A program made the translations under genes and the position numbers. The notes under the pieces are model-generated. The model did not search any database and was not told the DNA's origin. It was given only the letters and a program-made list of their open reading frames with translations. 64,000 nt of DNA from Pseudanabaena sp. FACHB-2040 (GTDB lineage Bacteria > Cyanobacteriota > Cyanobacteriia > Phormidesmidales > Phormidesmidaceae): positions 1-64,000 of the forward strand of contig NZ_JACJQO010000016.1 in the NCBI RefSeq assembly GCF_014696715.1, written 5' to 3'. Shown here piece by piece: positions 16,688 through 24,019 of the stretch. The stretch's first letter is position 1; the number at the start of each line of letters is the position of its first letter.

Positions 16688-17874
16688 AGCCCCTGCGTGT
16701 GCTTCAGATTGTCCCCTCCATTTCCCTGGTCTATGGGGGGCCAAGCCAAATGGTGCGGGGTTTGTCGGCGGCGCTGGCTCGGGCCGGTACAGAGGTGACG
16801 GTACTCACTACCGACTCCAATGGTGATAGCGGGCAGCCGCCCCTAGCGGTACCGCTCAACACGCCGCTCACAGAGGAAGGCTATACAGTGCGCTACTTTC
16901 GCTGCGCACCCTTGCGTCGCTACAAATTTTCGGCGGGGCTGCTGAGCTGGCTAGCGCTAAACGCACACGACTACGACATTGCCCACATCCATGCCCTGTT
17001 TTCCCCCGTCAGCACCGCTGCTGCGACCGTCGCCCGCTGGTGCAGTCTGCCCTACCTGCTTAGGCCGCTGGGCACCTTAGACCGGGCCGATTTGACTAAA
17101 AAGCGACAGCTCAAGCAGATCTACGGCAGGCTGCTAGAGCAGCCCAACCTGGCCGGAGCCGCTGCGGTTCACTTTACTAGCCCATTGGAAGCCCGCGTCT
17201 CCCATCGCTTTGGGGCTGAAACGCGAGATTGGGTCATTCCGCTGGGGGTCAACCCGCCACCGGAAATAGATGAGGGTAGAGCAGAGGCCATTTGTCAGCA
17301 GTTCGGCATTCCTCAGGATCGACCCCGGCTGCTCTACCTGTCGCGGCTAGATCCCAAAAAGGGCCTTGATCTGCTGATTCCGGCCCTAGAGCAGCTAGTT
17401 CAGGAGGGCACTGCTTTCCACCTGATTCTGGCGGGGTCTAATCCGCAAGATCCGACCTACGAGGCGCAGGTGCGCGATCGCATTACCCAGTCCCCCCTAG
17501 CAGCTCATACCACTCTCACCGGCTTTATCACGGGAGAGACTAAAGCAGCCCTCCTGAAAGCCGCCGACTGCTTTGTTTTACCTTCTTACTACGAGAACTT
17601 TGGCATCGCTGTAGCAGAGGCCATGATGGCCGGATTGCCGGTCGTGATCTCGCACGGCGTCTACATTTGGGAGGGCATTGCCCAGAGCGAATCGGGCTGG
17701 GTCTGCGACTTAACGGTAAACAGCTTGACCACAGCCCTACGAGCAGCCCTTAGCAGCACAGTGTTGCGGCAGGCACGAGGGCGCAACGCCCAAGAATTTG
17801 CGATCGCAAATTATGGTTGGGATGCGATCGCACAGCAAACCCTTGCCGCTTACAAGCAGCTTCTTATGCTATGA
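16684..17874 (+). CDS. hpsP: HpsP-like family 4 glycosyltransferase
   Basis: 396 residues from ATG 16684, overlapping the previous stop; a longer frame to 16543 is only the overlap with the upstream gene. GT4 features: V-Y-G-G-P-S-Q-M-V in the N-terminal domain, L-Y-L-S-R-L-D-P-K-K-G-L-D-L-L, and S-Y-Y-E-N-F-G-I-A-V-A-E-A-M-M-A-G-L-P-V with the two conserved Glu. It is the last member of the hps operon. Two HIP1-like GCGATCGC-containing sites lie at its 3' end. Confidence 0.82.
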   Translation: MKPLRVLQIVPSISLVYGGPSQMVRGLSAALARAGTEVTVLTTDSNGDSGQPPLAVPLNTPLTEEGYTVRYFRCAPLRRYKFSAGLLSWLALNAHDYDIAHIHALFSPVSTAAATVARWCSLPYLLRPLGTLDRADLTKKRQLKQIYGRLLEQPNLAGAAAVHFTSPLEARVSHRFGAETRDWVIPLGVNPPPEIDEGRAEAICQQFGIPQDRPRLLYLSRLDPKKGLDLLIPALEQLVQEGTAFHLILAGSNPQDPTYEAQVRDRITQSPLAAHTTLTGFITGETKAALLKAADCFVLPSYYENFGIAVAEAMMAGLPVVISHGVYIWEGIAQSESGWVCDLTVNSLTTALRAALSSTVLRQARGRNAQEFAIANYGWDAIAQQTLAAYKQLLML

Positions 17875-18007
17875 GCCACGCCTCTGCAGTAGCGCTCTTG
17901 GCCCTGCGGCTCTCCAGCCTAGGGGGGAAATGCTCAGCAGGAGGCTGCGAATCACCAGCGATTCCTTTTACAATGATCACCCATGCAAGCATCCTGCCCC
18001 GAGTGAA

Positions 18008-18718
18008 ATGGCTGAAGAGCAGTTCAGTTTATTCGATTCCGGCTTACCGGCCCCCACTGCCGCCACAAATCCGGTTGACTACGACCAAATTCCAGATAAA
18101 GTTACCATTCCCATTCTGCCGGGCACCTACGATAACCTAGACGCCATAGGCGAGCACTGCAACCGCTGTTACCGCTGCGATCTAGGCCAAACCCGCACCC
18201 ATGCCGTCGTCAGCCGAGGCAACCCCAAGGCCGCCATCATGATTGTCGGAGAGGGGCCAGGCCAGCAAGAGGATGAGCAAGGGCTGCCCTTTGTCGGCAA
18301 ATCCGGCCAGCTTTTAGAGAAAATTCTCGAAGCCGTGCGGCTAGACAGCGCTCAAGACGTTTACATCAGCAACATCGTCAAGTGTCGCCCGCCCGAAAAC
18401 CGAGTACCCACCCCTGACGAAATGGCAGCCTGCAAAGGCTACCTGATGGAGCAGATCCGCATGGTCGATCCTAAGATTATTCTGCTGACAGGGGCAACTG
18501 CTGTAAAGGGCATCACCGGCAACAAGCAGGGCATCACCAAAATTCGGGGCCAGTGGATCGAGTGGGAAGGTCGCCTGTGCATGCCCATTTTCCACCCCGC
18601 CTACCTGCTGCGAAACCCCTCAAAGGAAAAGGGCTCTCCCAAGTGGCTGATGTGGCAAGACATTCAAACAGTGCGCGCCAAACTAGATGAATTGACCGCT
18701 GCCGACGCCTCAGCATAA
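18008..18718 (+). CDS. Uracil-DNA glycosylase, iron-sulfur family 4/5
   Basis: 236 residues from ATG 18008; a longer frame to 17798 lies within the upstream gene. It removes uracil from DNA in base-excision repair. C54-Y-R-C57-D-L and two further Cys in V-K-C-R-P-P-E-N-R and M-A-A-C supply a 4Fe-4S cluster. G-E-G-P-G-Q-Q-E-D is the active-site motif 1, F-V-G-K-S-G-Q-L-L follows, and H-P-A-Y-L-L is motif 2. Length is normal. A GGGCACTTGTGCCC hairpin followed by T-rich sequence about 20 bases downstream may terminate it. Confidence 0.93.
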   Translation: MAEEQFSLFDSGLPAPTAATNPVDYDQIPDKVTIPILPGTYDNLDAIGEHCNRCYRCDLGQTRTHAVVSRGNPKAAIMIVGEGPGQQEDEQGLPFVGKSGQLLEKILEAVRLDSAQDVYISNIVKCRPPENRVPTPDEMAACKGYLMEQIRMVDPKIILLTGATAVKGITGNKQGITKIRGQWIEWEGRLCMPIFHPAYLLRNPSKEKGSPKWLMWQDIQTVRAKLDELTAADASA

Positions 18719-18888
18719 TATGCTACGCTGAAGGAATGTCTTGGGCACTTGTGCCCTGTTTCTGTTGTCTTGAATAAGGTTCAGCAGAGGAGGTGGCTCA
18801 CTCTCCCTGCACACCTCTAGCGCAACCATCTGACATTTGTAGCTGACATCTTGACTAACTGTTCTTTAGGAGGAAAACACGGTTCCAT

Positions 18889-19065
18889 ATGACTCAGGTT
18901 GTTGTAGGTGAAAACGAAGGAATTGAATCCGCTCTGCGGCGCTTTAAGCGCCAGGTTTCGAAAGCAGGCGTTTTTTCTGAAGTAAAGCGCCGCCGCCACT
19001 TCGAAACGCCCCAGGAAAAGGAAAAGCGTAAAGCCGTTGCTCGTCGTAAGAAGCGCTTTCGTTAA
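18889..19065 (+). CDS. rpsU: 30S ribosomal protein S21
   Basis: 58 residues, very basic: after [20 protein letters not shown] come the typical [15 protein letters not shown] and the Arg/Lys tail. S21 binds the 30S platform near the anti-Shine-Dalgarno and helps initiation. AGGAGG lies about 14 bases before ATG 18889, somewhat farther than usual. The ~170-base region before it, after the udg gene, holds a GGGCAC/GTGCCC hairpin and may act as a leader. The bases from 19066 to 19236 contain no recognised gene. Confidence 0.96.
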   Translation: MTQVVVGENEGIESALRRFKRQVSKAGVFSEVKRRRHFETPQEKEKRKAVARRKKRFR

Positions 19066-19236
19066 GCCCTTATCAGTTTCCCCAGGGAATAGCCGGGTAA
19101 CGTGATGCTGTCGCAAAACCGTTGATGGAGTCGTTAGATGAAGCCATTAGCCGTAGTGCCGCAAAGATAGTAAGCCGAAAGGCAAACCCCGAAGTCCCTT
19201 AAAGAAACCCCCCAAAACTAATAATCTGGTTCCTGT

Positions 19237-19271
19237 CAAAGCCCCCTGAAGTTCAGAGGGCTTTGTCTTTT
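19237..19271 (+). terminator. Rho-independent terminator after rpsU
   Basis: CAAAGCCCCCTGA and TCAGAGGGCTTTG form a 13-base stem with one mismatch and a three-base loop, followed by TCTTTT. It lies about 170 bases after rpsU, so the rpsU message has a long 3' region or a small RNA is encoded there. Confidence 0.85.
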
Positions 19272-19290
19272 AAAGCTTCTAAGGTAGGCG

Positions 19291-19372
19291 AAGGGGTAGA
19301 GAGTAGGGAGTAGCTAGGTTAACCTCATTCACCCCTCCACTCTCCCACTCCTCCACTCATCTACTCACCCAA
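19291..19372. repeat. Low-complexity GA/CT-rich inverted repeat
   Basis: A purine-rich arm (GGGGTAGAGAGTAGGGAGTAG) is followed by a CT-rich arm made of CCCCTCCACTCTCCCACTCC-like words. Such GGGAGT/ACTCCC repeats recur between genes in filamentous cyanobacteria, and the right arm runs into the end of the gene at 19361. Confidence 0.45.
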
Positions 19373-19666
19373 CGGCCTAACAGAAGGGTGGCGCTGGAGA
19401 TATCGCAACACATCGCCAGGATCGGGCCGCACTAACAGACCGCCTTCGGGAATGTTAATGACGTGGCTCCACTCGAACTGTTCGGCATAACCGAGATGGT
19501 GAAGGCTAGCGATCGCACCTCGCGTATCAGCCTCCGAGCCGACTAGATACAGGCGCAAACGCTGCCGCCGAGACTGCACCAGAGGAATTTGAGGTGCAGC
19601 GGGCTGGGCCGCCTCCCCCAAGCTAGAGCCGTAGGGAGGCGACAAGAAATATTGAATTTGCAGCAT
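19361..19666 (-). CDS. Hypothetical protein, possibly conserved in cyanobacteria
   Basis: 101 residues from ATG 19666 (M-L-Q-I-Q-Y-F-L-S-P-P-Y-G-S-S). The frame stays open to ATG 19777, which would add a hydrophobic leader (M-A-V-A-W-A-V-L-I-L-A-A-L-L-L-A), so a membrane-anchored form of 138 residues is possible. The body reads R-L-R-L-Y-L-V-G-S-E-A-D-T-R-G-A-I-A-S-L-H and later G-G-L-L-V-R-P-D-P-G-D-V-L-R-Y-L. I recognise no domain. A perfect 9-base inverted repeat lies just upstream of ATG 19666. Confidence 0.55.
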   Translation of the reverse strand: MLQIQYFLSPPYGSSLGEAAQPAAPQIPLVQSRRQRLRLYLVGSEADTRGAIASLHHLGYAEQFEWSHVINIPEGGLLVRPDPGDVLRYLQRHPSVRPLGE

Positions 19667-19671
19667 GATCA

Positions 19672-19705
19672 GGGGATTCCTTGAAATTAATGGGTAGGAA
19701 TCCCC
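19672..19705. promoter_or_regulatory. Perfect 9-bp inverted repeat upstream of ATG 19666
   Basis: GGGGATTCC (19672-19680) and GGAATCCCC (19697-19705) are separated by 16 bases. If translation starts at 19666 this hairpin covers the ribosome site and could control initiation, or be an operator. If the longer start is used, it is inside the coding frame. Confidence 0.4.
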
Positions 19706-19777
19706 GAATCCTGGTTTCCCAAGGACGTTAGCGAGTAGCAGGGCGGCTAAAATTAGCACAGCCCATGCGACAGCCAT

Positions 19778-20180
19778 ATTCTGTCGTTTGGGTCAGCTGC
19801 CGGTTTGTGTTGGTACCACTTACCGGTGGCGTCAGTTCCAGTTTTCGGGGAAAAGCAAGCTGCTCCATAGCAGCTATGAGGACTGATATTAGTCCATCCG
19901 TTCCTCAAACACAAGACACCCCTTACACAGAAAACAGAAGTTTTAACCTTCTGGTATGTCTAGCCCCTTCTTGTAGGTTAGTGTCGAGCTTGCAAGATCC
20001 AACAAACTTCTAAAACTGTTGGGTTTCACCGAGCCTTATCCCAACTTACTGCTGGACAGACTTTTCTAAATTGCAGACATATTTTAGTTAGTGTTCTGCT
20101 TGCGATGTAGGCAGCCTTAAAGAGGCTAAGGTATTATCGCATCGGGTGTTTAAAGAAAGATCGAGCAACTCAGTACCGTT
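19778..20180. other. Intergenic region without recognised gene
   Basis: About 400 bases before the second mntA gene. It contains a near-palindrome GGACTGATATTAGTCC around 19878, a short AGGCTGCC/TTAAAGAGGCT-like hairpin around 20110-20130 and a possible -10 box TATTAT near 20133. I saw no protein-coding frame with good support. Confidence 0.4.
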
Positions 20181-20471
20181 ATGACACTTCAGGAGTTGTT
20201 GGCTCACCGCGAGGAGGTTTTGCAGACAGCCGAGCGTCACGGAGCTTTTAACATTCGCATCTTTGGTTCTGTTGCCAGAGGAGAGGCTGGTTTACAGAGC
20301 GATGTTGACTTACTTGTAGACTACGATCGCACTCGCCGCACACCTTGGTTTCCAATGGGGCTCATCGAAGACCTAGAAGCTCTATTGGAATGCCCAGTTG
20401 ATGTCGTCACTGAAAAGGGGCTGAAATCGCGCATTCGCGATCGCGTCTTACAGGAGGCCATCCCCTTGTGA
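20181..20471 (+). CDS. MntA-like minimal nucleotidyltransferase antitoxin (second module)
   Basis: 96 residues. [17 protein letters not shown] holds the G-S-x10-D-x-D active site, and P-V-D-V-V-T contributes the third acidic residue. By analogy with characterised MntA/HepT pairs it uses ATP to AMPylate the partner HepT. Its TGA overlaps the GTG start of hepT (20468), the standard arrangement of the module. All catalytic residues are in place, unlike the situation in the first module, where the partner is interrupted. Confidence 0.9.
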   Translation: MTLQELLAHREEVLQTAERHGAFNIRIFGSVARGEAGLQSDVDLLVDYDRTRRTPWFPMGLIEDLEALLECPVDVVTEKGLKSRIRDRVLQEAIPL

Positions 20472-20818
20472 GACGCGATGCAGAACGTTTGCAGGATATC
20501 TTAGATGCGATCGCTCGTATTCAAAATCGAGTGCAGCTTGATCAAATCGCTAAGGATGAATTATTGCAAGTTTGGGTGCTATACCACCTTCAAATTATTG
20601 GAGAAGCTACTCGCGCTCTATCTTCAGAGATCACCCAACGCTACTCAGAAGTCCCCTGGGCACAAGTTGTTGGCCTCCGCAACAAAGTTGTGCATGAGTA
20701 CTTCGCTATAGACCTAGATATCGTCACTGACATCGTGACCGATGATTTGCCCAATCTTCAAGCTACCGCTGAGCGTATTCTCCAGGATCTTGAGAATCCC
20801 AATCCCTCATCCAGCTAG
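20468..20818 (+). CDS. HepT-like HEPN RNase toxin (second module)
   Basis: 116 residues starting at GTG 20468, four bases into the end of mntA. R71-N-K-V-V-H76-E-Y78 is the R-x4-H-x-Y motif: Arg and His form the RNase site and Tyr is the AMPylation site. The frame continues to a complete C-terminus ([11 protein letters not shown]), so this toxin looks active. It is about 18 kb from the damaged copy at 2112-2429 and only distantly similar to it. A REP-like palindrome pair follows. Confidence 0.9.
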   Translation: MRRDAERLQDILDAIARIQNRVQLDQIAKDELLQVWVLYHLQIIGEATRALSSEITQRYSEVPWAQVVGLRNKVVHEYFAIDLDIVTDIVTDDLPNLQATAERILQDLENPNPSSS

Positions 20819-20844
20819 CTAGAAGCTGAGTCAACGTCATCTAG

Positions 20845-20916
20845 GTTGAGTTGAACGAAGTGAAAACTCAACACTGCAAAGGGTTGTTAGGTTGAGGCTC
20901 CGCGAAACGCAACCTA
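20845..20916. repeat. Pair of REP-like palindromes
   Basis: GTTGAGTT (20845-20852) pairs with AACTCAAC (20865-20872), and TAGGTTG (20888-20894) pairs with CAACCTA (20910-20916). The two hairpins share the AGGTTGAG core and lie between convergent genes, as REP elements usually do. Confidence 0.6.
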
Positions 20917-20960
20917 CTAGCTGAATCTGTCAGCAAGATATTTCCATCAGCGTTAAAGCC

Positions 20961-23855
20961 TCAGAACTCGCCCCCAGCGCTAGTTCGCTCCTCTCCCTGC
21001 AAGCTCCACAACCAAGTTTTCTCGTCGATCTCAGAGTAAGTCACCAATCCTTGCTCATCCGGCGTGAAGATTTGGAACTCGCCCTCAAAGCTCGCTTGCT
21101 CCTCTCCCTGCAAACTCCACAGCCAAGTTCTCCTGCCGCTAGAAGAGCTAGTCACTAATCCTTGCCCATCCGGCGTGAAGCCTCGGAAATCGCCCTTAAA
21201 GCTGGCTAGCTCCTCTCCCTGCAAACTCCACAGCTGATTTCTCCCGTCGCTATAAGAGTGCGTCACCAACCCCTGCTCATCCGGCATGAAGCTTTGGAAA
21301 CTGCCGTCAAAGCTGGCTAGCTCCTCTCCCTGCAAACTCCACAGCCGGCTTTTCCCGACGTTAAAAGGGGTAGTCACCAACCCCTGCCCATCCGGTGTGA
21401 AGCTGTGGAAACCGCCCTCAAAGCTGGCTAGCTCCTCTCCCTGCAAACTCCACAGCCGACTTGTCCCGGCGCTATCAGAGCTAGTCACTACCGGAGAAAA
21501 GTAAGTCACTACCCCCTGCTCATCCGGCGTGAAGCTTAGTAAATAGCCCTCAAAGCTGGCTAGCTCCTCTCCCTGCCAACTCCATAGCCGACTTTTCCTA
21601 TCACTATCAGAGTAAGTCACCAACCCCTGCTTGTCCGGCGTGAGGCGTATGAAATCGCCCTCAAGGCTGGCTAGCTCCTCTCCCTGCCAACTCCATAGCC
21701 GAGCTTTCCTGTCGCTATAAGAGTAAGTCACCAACCCCTGCCCATCCGGCATAAAGCCTCGGAAATCGCCCTCAAAGCTGACTCGCTCCTCTCCTTGCAA
21801 ACTCCACAGCCAAATTTTCTCGTCGCTAGAAGAGCTAGTCACTAGCCCCTGCTCATCCGGCGTGAAGCTTAGAAAAACGCCCTCAAAGCTGACTCGCTCC
21901 TCTCCCTGCAAACTCCACAGCCAAGTTTTCCTGGCCCTAGAAGAGCTAGTCACCAACCCCTGCTCATCCGGCGTGAAGCCTAGGAAATAGCCATCAAAGC
22001 TGGCTAGCTCCTCTCCCTGCAAACTCCATAGCCGACTTTTCCTATCGCTAGGAGTACCAGTCACCAGGCCCTGCTTATCCGGCGTAAAACCTAGGAACTC
22101 GCCCTCAAAGCTGGTTCGATCCTCTCTCTGCAAACTCCACAGTCGATTTCTCCCATCGCTGTCAGGGCTAGTCACCAACTCCTGCTCATCCGGCATGAAG
22201 CCTTGGAGTGAACTCCCAAAGCTGGTTTGATCCTCTCCCTGCAGACTCCACAGCCGAATCCTCCCGTCGATCTCAGAGTAAGTCACCAACCCCTGTCCAT
22301 CCGGCGTGAAGCCTCGGAAAATGCCCTCAAAGCTGCCTCGATCCTCTCCCTGCCAATTCCATAGTCGACTTTTCCAATCACTATCAGAGTAAGTCGCGAA
22401 CCCCTGCCCATCCGACGTGAAGCCTTGGAAATGGCCCTCAATACTGGCTTGCTCCTCTCCCCGCAAACTCCACAGCCGAATTTTCTCGTTGCCAAAGACG
22501 TCATCGTCGCCATCAGAGATAGTCACCAACCCCTGCTCATCCGGCATGAAGCCTTGGAAAACGCCATCAAAGCTGGCTAGCTCCTCTCCCTGCAAACTCC
22601 ACAGCCGACTTTTCCCGTCGCTAGAAGAGTAAGTCGCCAACCTCTGCCCATCTGGTGTGAAGCCTCGGAAACCGCCCTCGATGCTGGCTAGCTCTTCTCC
22701 CTGCAAACTCCACAGCCGGCTTTTTCTGTCGCTAAAGGAGTAAGTCACCAACCCCTGCCCATCCGGCGTGAAGCCTAGAAAATAGCCCTCAAAGCTCGCT
22801 TGCTCCTCTCCCCGCCAACTCGACAGCCGACTTTTCCCGTCGCTATCAGAGTAAATCACCAACCCCTGTTCATCTGGTGTGAGGCCTAGGATCTCGCCCT
22901 CAATGCTGGCTAGCTCCTCTCCCTGCAAACTCCACAGCCAAATTTTTCCGTCGCCAAGAACGTCATCGTCGCCATAAGAGATAGTCAACACCCCTTGCTC
23001 ATCCGGCGTGAAGCCTTGGAAAACACCTTCAAAACTGGCTAGCTCCTCTCCCTGCAAACTCCACAGCCAAATTTTCTCGTCGTCATAAGACCTAGTCACC
23101 AACCCCTGTTCATCGGGCGTGAAGACTATGAAACTCCCCTCAAAGCTAGCTAGCTGCTCTCCCCGCCAACTCCACAGCAGACTTTTATCGTCGCCGACAA
23201 TATATTCGTCGCCATAAGAGAGCGTCACCAACCCCTGCCCATCCGGTGTGAAGCCTCGGAAACCGCCTTCAAAACTGGCTAGCTCCTCTCCCTGCAAATT
23301 CCACAGCCAACTTTTGTAATTAGAGCTAGTCACCAATCCCTGCCCATCCGGCGTGAAGTCTAGAGACTCGCCCTTAAAGCTAGCTCGCTCCTCTCTTTGG
23401 GAACTCCACAGCCGATTTCTCCCGTCGCTATCAGAGTCAGTCACTACTCCCTGTCCATCCGGCGTGAAGCCAGTGGCTTGTGCTGCGACTGCCTGATTCG
23501 CTGTGGATATCCCCCATCCCCCGGTAATCAAAGCCAAACCAATTGCCAACGCAGCTCTAGCCGCACTTAGCGTCAACCGCTTCGCCGCCTTTGTATTTGC
23601 CGCTGCTAAAGTCTGGTTTGCTTCCTGCTGCATCGCCAAGCCAATCGCCTCGAAACAGCGAAAGTCACTATTAGGCCGCTCAACGTAGAAGAGTGAAGCC
23701 CGATCAACTTGGCCACCGGAAAGTTCTGGTTCGGCTACAGGCAGGGGCGGCTTTTCAACCGTTTCTACCGCTGGTGCCACAGACATATCTGGGTCTAGAC
23801 TGCAATAGCTAATAAATACACGGGTGCCAGATGGGTGAAGAGAGCCAGGAAGCAT
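20961..23855 (-). CDS. WD-like 22-repeat protein with vestigial TIR and AAA-like starts
   Basis: 964 residues. Residues 11-23 (T-R-V-F-I-S-Y-C-S-L-D-P-D) are the opening strand of a TIR domain, and the remaining ~120 residues of TIR are absent. Residues 36-71 (P-P-L-P-V-A-E-P-E-L, then G-G-Q-V, F-Y-V-E-R-P and R-C-F-E-A-I) match the start of the AAA-like domain (AAA_35) of cyanobacterial signalling ATPases, but the Walker A part never follows. Next come a linker (Q-E-A-N-Q-T-L-A-A-A-N), a transmembrane segment near 93-118, and 22 repeats of ~37 residues, F-T-P-D-x-Q-G-L-V-T ... L-W-S-L-Q-G-E-E-L-A-S-F-E-G. The repeats resemble WD blades without the G-H pair. The frame is open, so it may still be made. 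Confidence 0.8.
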   Translation of the reverse strand: MLPGSLHPSGTRVFISYCSLDPDMSVAPAVETVEKPPLPVAEPELSGGQVDRASLFYVERPNSDFRCFEAIGLAMQQEANQTLAAANTKAAKRLTLSAARAALAIGLALITGGWGISTANQAVAAQATGFTPDGQGVVTDSDSDGRNRLWSSQREERASFKGESLDFTPDGQGLVTSSNYKSWLWNLQGEELASFEGGFRGFTPDGQGLVTLSYGDEYIVGDDKSLLWSWRGEQLASFEGSFIVFTPDEQGLVTRSYDDEKIWLWSLQGEELASFEGVFQGFTPDEQGVLTISYGDDDVLGDGKIWLWSLQGEELASIEGEILGLTPDEQGLVIYSDSDGKSRLSSWRGEEQASFEGYFLGFTPDGQGLVTYSFSDRKSRLWSLQGEELASIEGGFRGFTPDGQRLATYSSSDGKSRLWSLQGEELASFDGVFQGFMPDEQGLVTISDGDDDVFGNEKIRLWSLRGEEQASIEGHFQGFTSDGQGFATYSDSDWKSRLWNWQGEDRGSFEGIFRGFTPDGQGLVTYSEIDGRIRLWSLQGEDQTSFGSSLQGFMPDEQELVTSPDSDGRNRLWSLQREDRTSFEGEFLGFTPDKQGLVTGTPSDRKSRLWSLQGEELASFDGYFLGFTPDEQGLVTSSSRARKTWLWSLQGEERVSFEGVFLSFTPDEQGLVTSSSSDEKIWLWSLQGEERVSFEGDFRGFMPDGQGLVTYSYSDRKARLWSWQGEELASLEGDFIRLTPDKQGLVTYSDSDRKSRLWSWQGEELASFEGYLLSFTPDEQGVVTYFSPVVTSSDSAGTSRLWSLQGEELASFEGGFHSFTPDGQGLVTTPFNVGKSRLWSLQGEELASFDGSFQSFMPDEQGLVTHSYSDGRNQLWSLQGEELASFKGDFRGFTPDGQGLVTSSSSGRRTWLWSLQGEEQASFEGEFQIFTPDEQGLVTYSEIDEKTWLWSLQGEERTSAGGEF

Positions 23856-23963
23856 GGGACACCGTTGATACTTTTCTGGCTATTATGGCAGGCTACTTTC
23901 TTTGAATCGAGAAATCAACCAACTTATTAAGCTACCGGAGTGATGCCTAAGGCCAGTAGCGGG

Positions 23964-23993
23964 GTAGGATGGGCAAAGCAAAGCGTGCCCATC
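23964..23993. repeat. REP-like palindrome
   Basis: GATGGGCA (23968-23975) and TGCCCATC (23986-23993) form a perfect stem inside GTAGGATGGGCAAAGC. The same core occurs on the other strand at 2891-2919. It lies upstream of the WD-like gene. Confidence 0.6.
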
Positions 23994-24019
23994 AGCCAAA
24001 AAGCTTAACCCTCAAACCA

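Noticed and set aside
19140-19215. Riboswitch-like GGCAAACC motif after rpsU
   Set aside because: GCAAACC recalls the c-di-GMP-I class, but the second conserved block and helix order are missing, and no gene follows before the terminator.
20961-23470. CRISPR-like or noncoding satellite
   Set aside because: The ~111-bp period is a multiple of three, the frame is open for 964 codons and the repeat has a protein consensus (L-W-S-L-Q-G-E-E), so it is coding.
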